Part shown: positions 8,006-17,226 of the stretch, in pieces
Numbering within the stretch: the first letter of the stretch is position 1
Layout of the letters: each line of letters begins with the position of its first letter
Assembly: GCA_017432345.1 (NCBI GenBank)
Contig: JAFRJI010000037.1
Coordinates: 38,076 to 102,075, forward strand
Direction: 5' to 3'
DNA length: 64,000 bases
Origin: Bacillota bacterium
GTDB taxonomy: Bacteria; Bacillota; Clostridia; Peptostreptococcales; Anaerovoracaceae
Made by a program: the position numbers and the translations under genes
Notes under the pieces: generated by a model
Databases searched by the model: none
What the model was told of the DNA's origin: nothing
Seen by the model: the letters and a program-made list of their open reading frames with translations, nothing else

Positions 8006-8679
8006 TTGTCTGTTCCACCCTCACGCGCGCCGATCTGTCCGCTCAGAATGCTCCATACCTGTTCCGGGTCCGATGTATCACTGTCCGTCAGATCCGTTGT
8101 CTGTATTGCAAATGCTTCCACGGGCATTTCCAGTGTGGTTCCCTCCAGACCCTGTTCTTCCAGGACATTGATGAAGGTTATCTTGCTGTTTTTGAAGAAT
8201 ACCGATGTCTTCTCGTTAGGTGCGAGTGCCGTGCATTGATCTGGCGTTCCATACGCATAAATGTATGTATTTTCCGATTCGCTTTCCTGATAATCGACTC
8301 TCGTCCAGCCGTCATTCACGGTATATGCAAACAGCTCCTGCAGTCCTTCGGCAAAGCTGGTCCCATCTTGCGATGCCACCATGACATTCGCCTTTGGAAC
8401 GGTGACCTTCAAAAACACATAAGCATCATTGGTTCCCGTGTTCGCGATCTGCGGATCCTTCGTCAGGTCTTTGTTCGGCGCGATGTTCTCGCGCTCCTCC
8501 GCTGCGTTATCATACAGCGGTTCCTGCAATTCAACATCGATCTTTCCCACGGTCCATGCATTGGTCAGCTGATCCGTTGCTGTAAAATAGGCAGCGATAC
8601 CGCCTACCGCCATGATCGCCACCGATGCCCCTGCGATCAGCAGCCCTTTGCCGATCATTTTCCCTTGTTCTTTTTTCAT
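8002..8679 (-). CDS. TasA-like SipW-dependent matrix protein
   Basis: A 225-residue protein, first in the operon. Its N-terminus has a helix (GLLIAGASVAIMAVGGIA) followed by AYFTATDQLTNAWTVGKIDV, a close match to the SipW-dependent signal of TasA/camelysin proteins. The following DPQIANTGTNDAYVFLKVTV is the conserved TasA/CalY core, in which partner strands are joined. The start is the ATG after AAAGGAG at 8679; the earlier in-frame ATG at 8790 would give a polar extension before the signal and lies near the promoter. The gene probably encodes the major fibre-forming component. No other gene lies between it and a clear promoter. Confidence 0.88.
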   Translation of the reverse strand: MKKEQGKMIGKGLLIAGASVAIMAVGGIAAYFTATDQLTNAWTVGKIDVELQEPLYDNAAEERENIAPNKDLTKDPQIANTGTNDAYVFLKVTVPKANVMVASQDGTSFAEGLQELFAYTVNDGWTRVDYQESESENTYIYAYGTPDQCTALAPNEKTSVFFKNSKITFINVLEEQGLEGTTLEMPVEAFAIQTTDLTDSDTSDPEQVWSILSGQIGAREGGTDK

Positions 8680-8805
8680 CCTCTCTGATCTCCTTTTCCT
8701 TTTGTTTCCCACGCTCCATCCGGAATTTTGTTTTTCTGTGTTTGTGACCTGATCCATATTTTCTGCGGATGGTATGGAAATTATTTCCATTTTTCGGGTG
8801 TTTTG

Positions 8806-8834
8806 ATTATACTGCGGCCGATTTACATATGCAA
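8806..8834 (-). promoter_or_regulatory. Promoter of the TasA/SipW operon
   Basis: Minus strand TTGCAT, a 17-base spacer and a perfect TATAAT. About 120 bases of leader follow, with a small inverted repeat (GGAAATAATTTCC) that could be an operator or a weak RNA hairpin. Confidence 0.75.
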
Positions 8835-8867
8835 CTATTTCTGTAAAATATTTCCTATTTTGTAATC

Positions 8868-8902
8868 AAAAAAACTCCCCGCTCTGTGAAGAGCGAAGAG
8901 TC
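8868..8902 (-). terminator. Terminator after the cotH-like gene
   Basis: Minus-strand hairpin ACTCTTCGCTCT / AGAGCGGGGAGT (12 bp with G-U pairs) followed by seven U, 15 bases after the cotH-like stop codon. It ends the long carD-to-cotH transcript. Confidence 0.9.
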
Positions 8903-8916
8903 TATAAAAAAACTAT

Positions 8917-10980
8917 TTAGAACTTTTTGTTAGCTGCATGGATGTGCTTGAGACAAATCTTGGCCCTGACTTTGAGGAACCGTTTCATCTTCCGGTACTT
9001 TTTATCGTAACTCTTGATCGTCTTGGTTCCTTCATAGTACCGCTTCATATTGGCTTTGGTGTACTCTCTGCCTCCTTTGTACACCGTGTTGAGCGCCGCG
9101 ATCGCATTTTTCGGCTTGAAATTCGTCTTGGCAAGTTGTTCAAACCGTTTCGTGAACTTCTTTCTGAAATTCTTGTTCTTATACAAAGCTTTGAAGTACG
9201 GATCCTGCGAGAACGTGAACGCCATCATATTCTTGTTTTTCATTTCGAAGCAAGAGTATTTGTTCAGATCCCAGAGGATAAAATTCCATCTGCCATTATC
9301 ATAATCGCGGGATCTCCAGACTCCGTAATTCCAGTTCGGCCTCCAGTCAATATTCGCAGCAAAGATCTCCATACAGTAATAATCGATCATGCTGTTGATA
9401 TTGAGTCTGGCCTTCACATGTTTGTAGTTTTTGCCTACACGCATATTATGATTAACGATATATCTCTGAAGCGCCTTGTATTCTTTCAAGTCTTTCTTCT
9501 TGCCTTCGTTGAGCTCCAGTCGTTTGATGACAGCAATCGTTTTCTTGCGGACGCCGTACTTGTCCTCATAGTGGGATTTGGAGAACAGCCGCTCCCCTCT
9601 GTAATACAGGCCCCAGTACTCCCCATTCAGAAATGCCTGGCAAGGTTGATAGGAGGACTTTTCGAAATCAAGGCCCTCGGCGATCAGTGAGCCCGTAGGG
9701 TCCTTCAATTTATACGCCGCGTCCAGTCCGTCGATCTCCAATGTGAAAGAATTCTTTTTCCCTTTGATGTTCCAGCTTTTCTGAGGGAACGCCCTGCTAA
9801 GGTGCCCCTTGAGGGACATTTTCAGCGATTCATGCACCGGCTTTGCCTGACTGTTTTCAAAGAAATCAACGCGTCCCTTGATCTCACGATCCTTAAAATA
9901 ATTGGCTTTGAACCGCATCGCCATGTTGGTCGTGCCGACGATCTTATTGTTCTCTTTTCCGGTGTATTTGGCACCCAGAACGTAGATCCCCTTTTGCCGA
10001 TTCCAGAGATCAGAATCGGATGCCTGAATCGACACGATGTTGATGTCCTGATACGCCGTCTTTCCGGCAAGGCCGACAAAATATACGGCCGATGTCACAG
10101 AACTCTGTTCACCGGTCACATTGTCCACGCACATCGCCCGGATCCTGGTGATCTTATCGACCTTTTTCGAAGGAACCTTTTGATACCATTTCATCATATG
10201 GTACTTTTTCAAAAGTTTCTTTTTGTACAGCGTCGAGATGTCCTTTCGCGCCGAGTAGACATTTTTCTCAGACGATCTGTTATCCACTTCGATCGGTCCC
10301 GTATAGATCTTTGACTTTAACGTCGGCTTGTTGCCGTTCGTCGTATAGTAAATCGTGACATCGTCATACGCTGTCATCTCAAGATAAAACGGATCGTAAA
10401 ATCCGCTTTTATGTGAGAATACCGGCGCGGCCAGAGTATATCCGTTCGGGGCGCACGGCGTGGCGTCTGTCAGCGAGACTCTGTCTCCGCCATCCGGATA
10501 TCTGGACATGGTCTTGTTTGTTTTTGATCGGGTAATATCCAAACTGTCCAGAATGTTTTCGCCATCTGTAAGATACACGGTCTCATCGCCGTCTTTGGAG
10601 ATTCCAAAATCCGCGATGTATTCGCCCTCCTCCAGAACAGCAGGAACATCGCCGCAGAAAATGATGAGATACCCGTACCCTTCGATCTCTACCGGAGGCA
10701 GGTTGTACTTCGTGAGCTTTTTCTTTTTGTCCGTAAGATAATAGTCGCCGGCGAAGACAGCCTCATCGCTGCAGTTATAGATCTCGACCCAGTCGTAATA
10801 GCCGCCTTTTACGGTGTTCTCTTTATGGAGTGCCCCGTTTTCATCTTCATCCGCGCATACTTCATTGATGCAAAGCCCTTCGCGCTCCTCGGCAAAGGAT
10901 TGATCTGCAGGCAAGGCGATGAAGGCCAGCGCGGCACACAGCAGTGCTGCCACAAATAGTAGGTTTCTAGCTGCGTTCAT
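8917..10980 (-). CDS. Exported CotH kinase with lamin-tail and chitobiase-like domains
   Basis: A 687-residue exported protein. Residues 1-30 are a signal peptide ending ADQSFA. Next is a lamin-tail (LTD) domain: INEVCADEDEN, DWVEIYN and FAGDYYLTDK (about 36-170). A chitobiase C-terminal-like beta domain follows, with IYYTTNGNKPT (about 205-280). The rest is a CotH-type kinase: SLKGHLSRAFPQKSWNIK, LNGEYWGLYYRGERL, MEIFAANIDWRPNWNYG and WNFILWDLNKYS, the last two holding the Asn/Asp residues expected to bind metal and ATP. CotH proteins phosphorylate serines of other surface or spore-coat proteins. The gene lies 24 bases after the cyclophilin gene, at the end of a long operon, and starts with a distant GGAGA site, so translation may be weak. 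The target is unknown. Confidence 0.85.
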   Translation of the reverse strand: MNAARNLLFVAALLCAALAFIALPADQSFAEEREGLCINEVCADEDENGALHKENTVKGGYYDWVEIYNCSDEAVFAGDYYLTDKKKKLTKYNLPPVEIEGYGYLIIFCGDVPAVLEEGEYIADFGISKDGDETVYLTDGENILDSLDITRSKTNKTMSRYPDGGDRVSLTDATPCAPNGYTLAAPVFSHKSGFYDPFYLEMTAYDDVTIYYTTNGNKPTLKSKIYTGPIEVDNRSSEKNVYSARKDISTLYKKKLLKKYHMMKWYQKVPSKKVDKITRIRAMCVDNVTGEQSSVTSAVYFVGLAGKTAYQDINIVSIQASDSDLWNRQKGIYVLGAKYTGKENNKIVGTTNMAMRFKANYFKDREIKGRVDFFENSQAKPVHESLKMSLKGHLSRAFPQKSWNIKGKKNSFTLEIDGLDAAYKLKDPTGSLIAEGLDFEKSSYQPCQAFLNGEYWGLYYRGERLFSKSHYEDKYGVRKKTIAVIKRLELNEGKKKDLKEYKALQRYIVNHNMRVGKNYKHVKARLNINSMIDYYCMEIFAANIDWRPNWNYGVWRSRDYDNGRWNFILWDLNKYSCFEMKNKNMMAFTFSQDPYFKALYKNKNFRKKFTKRFEQLAKTNFKPKNAIAALNTVYKGGREYTKANMKRYYEGTKTIKSYDKKYRKMKRFLKVRAKICLKHIHAANKKF

Positions 10981-11004
10981 AATCTTTGATCATCGTCTCC
11001 GATG

Positions 11005-11487
11005 TTATTCTTCTTCAATGGTGACTTTCGCCATTCTCTGCGCTTTCTTCGGTTTGTCGCTCAGATCTCTCGGCGTTTTCACGATCTTGTCCGCTACATC
11101 CATTCCTTCCGTGATCTTGCCGAATGCAGCGTACTGTCCATCGAGATACGGTGAATCCTGTACCATGATAAAGAACTGCGATCCTGCGGAGTTCGGCATC
11201 ATCGTCCTTGCCATGGACATCACGCCGCGCTCATGTTTCAGATCGTTCTGGAATCCGTTCAGGTTGAATTCTCCTTCGATGGTCCAGCCCGGGCCGCCGG
11301 TTCCGTCACCCTTCGGGCAGCCACCCTGGATCATGAATCCCGGAATGACCCGATGGAATGTAAGGCCGTTATAAAAACCATCTTCCACCAGCTTGATGAA
11401 GTTTTCAACTGTCTTCGGTGCGATTTCCGGATACAGTTCCCCTCTCATCACGCCGCCGTCTTCCATCTCGATTTTTACATACTTCAT
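11005..11487 (-). CDS. Cyclophilin-type peptidyl-prolyl isomerase
   Basis: A 160-residue cytoplasmic single-domain cyclophilin. Signature stretches are FHRVIPGFMIQGG, where the Arg is catalytic, and NSAGSQFFIM. The ATG after GAGGAGG is chosen, seven codons inside the longest frame, which would overlap the nudix gene. It speeds cis-trans isomerisation of prolyl bonds during folding. It has no signal peptide, so it is cytosolic, unlike the exported CotH protein downstream. Confidence 0.95.
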   Translation of the reverse strand: MKYVKIEMEDGGVMRGELYPEIAPKTVENFIKLVEDGFYNGLTFHRVIPGFMIQGGCPKGDGTGGPGWTIEGEFNLNGFQNDLKHERGVMSMARTMMPNSAGSQFFIMVQDSPYLDGQYAAFGKITEGMDVADKIVKTPRDLSDKPKKAQRMAKVTIEEE

Positions 11488-11504
11488 TGCTTTTTCCTCC
11501 TCGT

Positions 11505-11966
11505 TCATATCTCACGCATTCGAAATGCGTTGTATTCCAGTTTTCCGTTTTCGAGCAGATCCCAGAATTCATCCTTGAGGAATTCCGGATACAGCACTTC
11601 CAGGCCGGCCATTTCCTCTTTGCTCAGAAAACGGACTTCCTGCAGCACCTGCTCCTCTTTTTTGAGTTCCGGATCGTATCCCAGTTCCACACTTGTATCG
11701 CATCCGGCCAGTTCGCCCAAAAAGAAATTGACGAACCGCTGTCCCCGATGGGACACTTCCTCTATATGCCACAGCAATCCTTTGATCACGATGTCCAGGC
11801 CTGTTTCTTCCTTGACTTCGCGGATCGCAGCATCGACAGCGCTTTCGTTTTCTTCAATCCGTCCGCCGGGCGCCATCCAGATGTCCCGGTCTTCATGATG
11901 CTGCCGAACGAGCAGCATCCTCTGTTCATGATCCAAAATCAGGACTCTTACTCCACCAGTCCACAT
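11505..11966 (-). CDS. Nudix hydrolase
   Basis: A 153-residue protein whose nudix box is complete: GGRIEENESAVDAAIREV followed by KEETGLDI, with the metal-binding REVKEET core. The sequence WMAPGG just before it is typical of the MutT/NUDT family. Nudix enzymes cleave nucleoside diphosphates linked to another group; the substrate here is not predictable. The start ATG follows GGGGAG. It lies 18 bases after the chrA pair in the same operon. Confidence 0.9.
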   Translation of the reverse strand: MWTGGVRVLILDHEQRMLLVRQHHEDRDIWMAPGGRIEENESAVDAAIREVKEETGLDIVIKGLLWHIEEVSHRGQRFVNFFLGELAGCDTSVELGYDPELKKEEQVLQEVRFLSKEEMAGLEVLYPEFLKDEFWDLLENGKLEYNAFRMREI

Positions 11967-11984
11967 TTTTCATTCTCCCCCATA

Positions 11985-12554
11985 TCAACTGAAACCGCCA
12001 ATCATTGCTCCTGCAAAACCCATCAGCAGCATGACCCAGATCGGTTTAACTTTCGGAATACAGATCAGCACGATCGAAACCGCGAAGATACAGATCGGTA
12101 CCACATTGTAATAGCTTGGATCCGCCATCTGCGCGGAGACCATTGATCCTTTGACAAGTACGCCCTCCGCGATGAACACCACCGCTGCCGCGATCAATCC
12201 GATCGCAGCGGGACGGATCCCCGCGAGAGCCCCCTGCACATACCGGTTTTCCTTGAACCGATTCAACATATGGATGACGATCAGCATGATCGCAAAACAC
12301 GGAAGACAAACGCCGATCGTCGCTATGATCGCGCCCGGCACGCCGGCGGTCTCCAGACCGACGTACGTTGCCGCATTGACGGCGACCGGACCAGGTGTTA
12401 CCTGTGACAGCGCGACCAGATCGGAAAATTCCGTTCCGCTCATGATCCCGACTTCCTGAACGCTCTGATAGATGAGCGGGAGCATCGCGTTCCCGCCGCC
12501 AAAGGCAAAGAGCCCTACTTTAAAGAAAACACCGAACAGGATGAGATAAATCAT
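11985..12554 (-). CDS. chrA: Chromate transporter family, second half of a short-chain pair
   Basis: A 189-residue integral membrane protein with about five to six helices and the ChrA motif FGGGNAMLPLIY near the N-terminus and SQVTPGPVAVNAATYVG in the first third. It overlaps the preceding chrA half by ATGA. Short-chain CHR proteins work as heterodimers of two homologous halves. Family members move chromate, but in anaerobes with no chromate context the physiological anion is unknown; the name is a family label only. Confidence 0.88.
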   Translation of the reverse strand: MIYLILFGVFFKVGLFAFGGGNAMLPLIYQSVQEVGIMSGTEFSDLVALSQVTPGPVAVNAATYVGLETAGVPGAIIATIGVCLPCFAIMLIVIHMLNRFKENRYVQGALAGIRPAAIGLIAAAVVFIAEGVLVKGSMVSAQMADPSYYNVVPICIFAVSIVLICIPKVKPIWVMLLMGFAGAMIGGFS

Positions 12555-13120
12555 AGATCATCCCTCCCATCCGATAGCTTCTTTGCCCGTATCGTATTGT
12601 AAGCGATCCCGATCACGATGCTGGCGAGGATCACCACGACGGCATTGACTCCTAAGAAGCCAACCGCCACAAGTGCCCCGATTGCCATCACGACCGTAAA
12701 GACATCGATTTTCTGGACCAGTTTCAGCGCCGATACCAGAATCAATCCGCAGACCGCCGCTTTGATTCCCATGAAGGCGCCCTGCACGAAGGCATTGTCC
12801 CAGAGCTGATCCAGGAACGCCAGCGCGATGACGATGGCCAGAAACGCCGGCACGACAACGCCGGCGGTCGCCACGACAGCCCCAAGGGTCTTTCGTTTTT
12901 TGTAGCCGATAAACGTCGCCATATTAACGGCGATGACTCCCGGAAGAGACTGGCTCATGGCAATGCAGTCCAGTATCTCTTCCTTCGTCAACCATTTCTT
13001 ATCCTCCACAGCGATCTGCTGCATCTGGGGGATCATGGCCGCGCCGCCACCGATGGTGAGGGCGCCGATCTTAAAGAACTCCCAAAAGAGCTCAATATAT
13101 TCTTCCGTCTTTTTCCGCAT
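12551..13120 (-). CDS. chrA: Chromate transporter family, first half of a short-chain pair
   Basis: A 189-residue membrane protein homologous to the next gene, with IGALTIGGGAAMIPQM and SQSLPGVIAVNMATFIGY, the same two CHR motifs. It starts inside the end of proS (30-base overlap), with no strong ribosome binding site, so its translation probably depends on proS. The two halves together would make one transporter. Confidence 0.88.
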   Translation of the reverse strand: MRKKTEEYIELFWEFFKIGALTIGGGAAMIPQMQQIAVEDKKWLTKEEILDCIAMSQSLPGVIAVNMATFIGYKKRKTLGAVVATAGVVVPAFLAIVIALAFLDQLWDNAFVQGAFMGIKAAVCGLILVSALKLVQKIDVFTVVMAIGALVAVGFLGVNAVVVILASIVIGIAYNTIRAKKLSDGRDDL

Positions 13121-14840
13121 TTACGATTTCGATTGCTTTTGCAATTCCTTCATCGACCGTAAGCTCTTCTTTATCCGCATCGCGCCGCAGCTTGTATTCG
13201 ATGATCCCGTCCGCCGCGCCCCGGCCGACCGTGATCCTGACCGGAATGCCAAGAAGATCCGCGTCTTTGAATTTGACGCCCGGACGTTCTTTACGGTCAT
13301 CGAGGATCACTTCGACGCCGGCTTTTCCGAGTTCGTTGTAAACCTTTTCAGCGACTTCTTTCTGTGCTTCATCGTCCGGTTTCATGACCGTGATGATGAC
13401 GTGATACGGCGCCACGGACATCGGCCAGATGATTCCGTTTTCATCGTGGTTTTCCGGCATATCGATGATCGCCTGGAACGTTCTTGAAACGCCGATCCCG
13501 TAACAGCCCATCACGATCGGATGATCCTGCTGGTTCTCGTCTTTATAGATGGCGCCCATCGGTTCGGAATACTTGGTGCCCAGCTTGAAGATCTGTCCGA
13601 CCTCGACGCCTCTGGCGTGCTTGACCGGTGCTCCGCAGATAGGACAAGGATCCCCTTCCATCAGGTTCTTGATGTCCGTCACGATATCAGCTTCGTAATC
13701 TCTGCCGTAGTTCACGTTCTTGATGTGATAATCCGTTTCGCAGGCGCCAGCAACGAGATTCCTCAGTCCCGGGATCTCGGAGTCCACGACGATCTTGCAG
13801 TCGTGAAGCCCCATCGGCCCCGTGAATCCGCCGACGCTTCCGCAGGCTTCACCCATCTTTTCCTCGTCAGCAAATTCGATCGAGAACGGATGGATCCCCA
13901 GCGCGTTGACCAGTTTCGTCATGTTCAATTCCCGGTCACCGCGGATGAACGCCGCCACGTATCCATCTTCCTTTCCTTCTATGTCATAGGTCACGAACAG
14001 CAAAGCCTTCAGCGTCTTTGTCTGATCGACGCCAAGATAATCCGCGACCGCTTCGATGGTCTTGGTTTCCGGCGTGTGGACCTTTTCCAGCGGGAGCATT
14101 TCCTCGTCGGAAGCCTTTGCATCAACACACGCCGCTTTCTCGATCGTCGTCGCCATGTCGCACGCGTCGCAGTAGCAGATCTCGCTCTCACCGTACTCGC
14201 AAAGCGCTGTGAATTCGTGGGAACCGCTGCCGCCGATGGCGCCGTTATCCGCCTCGACCGGGCGGTACGTCAGTCCGCACCGGGTGAACACGTTTGAGTA
14301 TGCCTCGTACATATTCTGATAGCTCTGCTCCAGGCCTTCCTCATCTTTGTCGAAGGAATAGTTGTCTTTCATGATGAAGTCTCTGGAACGCATCATGCCG
14401 AAACGAGGTCTGGCTTCATCCCGGAATTTATTCGAAAACTGATACAGTCTGAGCGGCAGCTGGCGGTAGGACGTGATGTCGTTGCGGATGATGTCCGTGA
14501 ACACTTCCTCCGCAGTCGGTCCCAGGCAAAATCCCCTGCCGTTCCGGTCATTGAGTCTCCACATTTCAGGACCGTAGTCGCTCCATCTGCCGGATTCCTC
14601 CCACAGTTCCCCCGGCTGGAGGACGGAGGTGTTGATCTCCTGTGAGCCTTTTGCATCCATCTCCTCGCGGATGATGTTCTCGATCTTGCGGATCGTTCTC
14701 CATCCCATCGGCATGTAACTATAGATGCCGGCGGCCGTCTTCTTGATGAGGCCGGCTCTGAGAAGCAGGATATGGCTCGGGATCTCCGCTTCGTTCGGAA
14801 CTTCCCTAAGTGTCTTGAAATAGGATTGTGATAGTTTCAT
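13092..14840 (-). CDS. proS: Prolyl-tRNA synthetase (bacterial type with editing insertion)
   Basis: A 582-residue class II synthetase of the normal bacterial length. Motif 1 region: MGWRTIRKIENIIREEM; motif 2: FRDEARPRFGMMRSRDFIMKD; motif 3: GCYGIGVSRTFQ. The inserted YbaK-like editing domain lies at about residues 235-400. It charges tRNA-Pro with proline and hydrolyses Ala-tRNA-Pro. It lies 36 bases after ispDF in the carD operon. No T-box leader is visible in the gap. Confidence 0.97.
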   Translation of the reverse strand: MKLSQSYFKTLREVPNEAEIPSHILLLRAGLIKKTAAGIYSYMPMGWRTIRKIENIIREEMDAKGSQEINTSVLQPGELWEESGRWSDYGPEMWRLNDRNGRGFCLGPTAEEVFTDIIRNDITSYRQLPLRLYQFSNKFRDEARPRFGMMRSRDFIMKDNYSFDKDEEGLEQSYQNMYEAYSNVFTRCGLTYRPVEADNGAIGGSGSHEFTALCEYGESEICYCDACDMATTIEKAACVDAKASDEEMLPLEKVHTPETKTIEAVADYLGVDQTKTLKALLFVTYDIEGKEDGYVAAFIRGDRELNMTKLVNALGIHPFSIEFADEEKMGEACGSVGGFTGPMGLHDCKIVVDSEIPGLRNLVAGACETDYHIKNVNYGRDYEADIVTDIKNLMEGDPCPICGAPVKHARGVEVGQIFKLGTKYSEPMGAIYKDENQQDHPIVMGCYGIGVSRTFQAIIDMPENHDENGIIWPMSVAPYHVIITVMKPDDEAQKEVAEKVYNELGKAGVEVILDDRKERPGVKFKDADLLGIPVRITVGRGAADGIIEYKLRRDADKEELTVDEGIAKAIEIVNAEKDGRIY

Positions 14841-14876
14841 TCGTTAGATTCTCCTTGCTATGTTGTTGTCTTGTTC

Positions 14877-16028
14877 TTATCGGTACAGTGACGCCACCGC
14901 CTGTGCGGCGATGCCTTCACCTCTGCCTGTGAATCCCAGTTCTTCCGTCGTCGTGCCCTTGACGTTCACGCGGCTTTCGTCCACGTCCAGAACACGGGCG
15001 ATGGTCTTTCGCATTTCATCGATATACGGTGCCACTTTCGGTTTCTGCGCGATGACCGTCGCATCGACGTTCGCGACCTTGTAGTAGTTGTCATCCAAAA
15101 GTTCCTTGACCCGTTCCAGCAGTTTCAGGCTGCTGATGCCGCGGTACTGTTCGTCGGTATCCGGGAAATGATGTCCGATGTCGCCCAGCCCGGCCGCACC
15201 GAGCAGCGCGTCCATGATGGCATGGAGCAGCACGTCCGCATCGGAATGTCCCAGCAGACCTTTCTCCCACGGAATCTCGATACCGCCCAGCACCAGCTTG
15301 CGTCCTTCAACGAGTCGGTGCACGTCAAATCCGGTTCCAATACGGTTTTCCATCGGCAGATCCTCCTTCGTTGTGATCTTGATGTTCTCATAATCGCCGT
15401 CGACGATGGATATTTCATAACCGGCCCGTTCGACGATGGATGCATCATCGGTCCCGATGAAATAGTCGTCGTAAGCCTTTTCATACGCTTCGATGAGCAT
15501 CGATTTGCGGAAGCCCTGCGGTGTCTGCACCGAATAGTAGTCACTCCGGTCAACGCTTTCGCTGCCGCCGGATTCGCCGTAAGCTCTGCGCACACTGTTC
15601 GTCATGGCGACGCACGCTACGGCGGCGCCTTTTTCATCGGTGGCCCTGAGGACATTCATGATGACATCCTCACTTACATACGGTCTTGCCGCATCGTGGA
15701 TCAGAACATACGAGACACCCGGACGGATGCGGTTCACTTCCTGCAGCGCGTTGAACACCGAATCCTGCCGTTCTTTTCCTCCGGGAACGATCGCGTCGAC
15801 CTTCTGCAGTCCGCAGCTCTCGACGATGTTCCGGCAAAAATCCAGATAGTCTTCATTCGTGACGATGAAGATATAGTCGATGGCATCCAGATGTTCAAAT
15901 GTCTTCAATGTCTTCGCGATGACATATTCCCCGCCAATTTTCAGGAACTGCTTTGGAACATGGGAGCCTAGCCGCGTGCCCCGTCCGGCAGCGGCGATGA
16001 TCACAGCGGTCCGTTTGTTGTTATACAT
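14877..16028 (-). CDS. ispDF: Bifunctional IspD-IspF isoprenoid enzyme
   Basis: A 383-residue fusion. Residues 1-225 are IspD (2-C-methyl-D-erythritol 4-phosphate cytidylyltransferase): [20 protein letters not shown] is the CTP-binding loop and [14 protein letters not shown] the catalytic region. Residues 226-383 are IspF (MECDP synthase): [19 protein letters not shown] and [19 protein letters not shown] carry the Asp/His zinc ligands, and [12 protein letters not shown] ends the domain. The two catalyse the third and fifth steps of the MEP pathway; IspE, the step between them, is not in the window. It lies 15 bases after yacL. The fusion is known in some proteobacteria and Clostridia. Confidence 0.95.
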   Translation of the reverse strand: MYNNKRTAVIIAAAGRGTRLGSHVPKQFLKIGGEYVIAKTLKTFEHLDAIDYIFIVTNEDYLDFCRNIVESCGLQKVDAIVPGGKERQDSVFNALQEVNRIRPGVSYVLIHDAARPYVSEDVIMNVLRATDEKGAAVACVAMTNSVRRAYGESGGSESVDRSDYYSVQTPQGFRKSMLIEAYEKAYDDYFIGTDDASIVERAGYEISIVDGDYENIKITTKEDLPMENRIGTGFDVHRLVEGRKLVLGGIEIPWEKGLLGHSDADVLLHAIMDALLGAAGLGDIGHHFPDTDEQYRGISSLKLLERVKELLDDNYYKVANVDATVIAQKPKVAPYIDEMRKTIARVLDVDESRVNVKGTTTEELGFTGRGEGIAAQAVASLYR

Positions 16029-16043
16029 TGTGGCCCACCTCCA

Positions 16044-17159
16044 TTAAGGATTGCCTGCAGGCTTGGCGAAAATCATCCGGCCTGCAGATGTCTGAAGCAC
16101 ACTCGTAACGATGACCTTCATGGTCTGGCCGATGAACTTGCGCCCTTCTTCGACGACGATCATCGTGCCGTCGTCCAGATAGGCGACTGCCTGATTGCGT
16201 TCTTTGCCTTCTTTGACCAGGGACAGAATCATTTCCTCACCTGGCAGAACGACCGGTTTCAGTGCGTTGGCCAGTTCGTTGATGTTCAGGACCGGCACGC
16301 CCTTGATCGCGGCGACTTTGTTGAGATTGAAGTCGTTGGTCACGACCTGCCCATTCATGATCTGCGCCAGTTTGAGCAGCTTGACGTCGACTTCCGGAAT
16401 CTCATCCAGTGCCTTTTCCTCGACCGTATTGTAGATCTCAATGCCGTATTCGCTTTGGATCTTATTGAGCACATCCAGTCCTCTGCGGCCTCTGTTCCGC
16501 TTCAGGCTGTCCGATGAATCCGCAATGTGGCGGAGTTCGACCAGTACGAACTCCGGGATCACGATCGGTCCTTCAATGAATCCGGTCTTCATGATATCCG
16601 CGATCCGGCCGTCGATGATGACGCTGGTGTCAAAGATTTTCGGCGTAGCGTCTGTCTTCTGCTTTCCTCCGCGGCCGCCGACGGACGATATTTTTCTCGA
16701 CGTCAGCCACAGAGATGTGATTTCTTTTGCCTTCGAGTTGGCGATAATGATTCCTAGGCTGCCAAAGATCACGAAACTCAGGATATTAAGGATGATATTG
16801 AGTACCGGGATATCGATGCTGGAAAAAACGCCTCGGTTGATTAAAAATGCGATGATAAGTCCGATGATCAATCCGATCGTCGTTGAGATCAGATCATTGA
16901 CCGACGTATTTCTGAGGTCGGATTCCAGATTATTTGCAGCGCGTCTTCCGCCCTTCGTGAACAGTGGGAAAAGCTTATAGAATAGTAATCCAAAAATAAA
17001 TACCAGGGCAACAACGATAAAGATCGTTTCTGATGTGTTTAAGCTTTTCTCCAGATCGTATCCATTCAGGTTGCAAATATACACGATCAGCTGGAAAACA
17101 CCATATCCGAATATGGCGCCAACAATGGTTATGATTCCTCTGACTATTTTCCTCACCAT
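16044..17159 (-). CDS. yacL: PIN/TRAM-domain membrane protein, YacL family
   Basis: A 371-residue protein. Four N-terminal helices (about 5-27, 39-60, 83-110, 113-135) are followed by a PIN nuclease fold with KIFDTSVIIDGRIADI and TNDFNLNKVA, which hold the acidic metal-binding residues, and a C-terminal TRAM domain rich in GR/KFIGQTMKVIVT. This is the standard YacL arrangement next to ispD/ispF and carD in Firmicutes. It is probably a membrane-bound RNase; the substrate is unknown. The start ATG has a strong AAAGGAGG site. Confidence 0.93.
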   Translation of the reverse strand: MVRKIVRGIITIVGAIFGYGVFQLIVYICNLNGYDLEKSLNTSETIFIVVALVFIFGLLFYKLFPLFTKGGRRAANNLESDLRNTSVNDLISTTIGLIIGLIIAFLINRGVFSSIDIPVLNIILNILSFVIFGSLGIIIANSKAKEITSLWLTSRKISSVGGRGGKQKTDATPKIFDTSVIIDGRIADIMKTGFIEGPIVIPEFVLVELRHIADSSDSLKRNRGRRGLDVLNKIQSEYGIEIYNTVEEKALDEIPEVDVKLLKLAQIMNGQVVTNDFNLNKVAAIKGVPVLNINELANALKPVVLPGEEMILSLVKEGKERNQAVAYLDDGTMIVVEEGRKFIGQTMKVIVTSVLQTSAGRMIFAKPAGNP

Positions 17160-17226
17160 GTAATCTCACCTCCTTTCCCTTATTTTTTAGCTATGGTCTT
17201 TTAATTATGAAATATAAAACTGCGGA

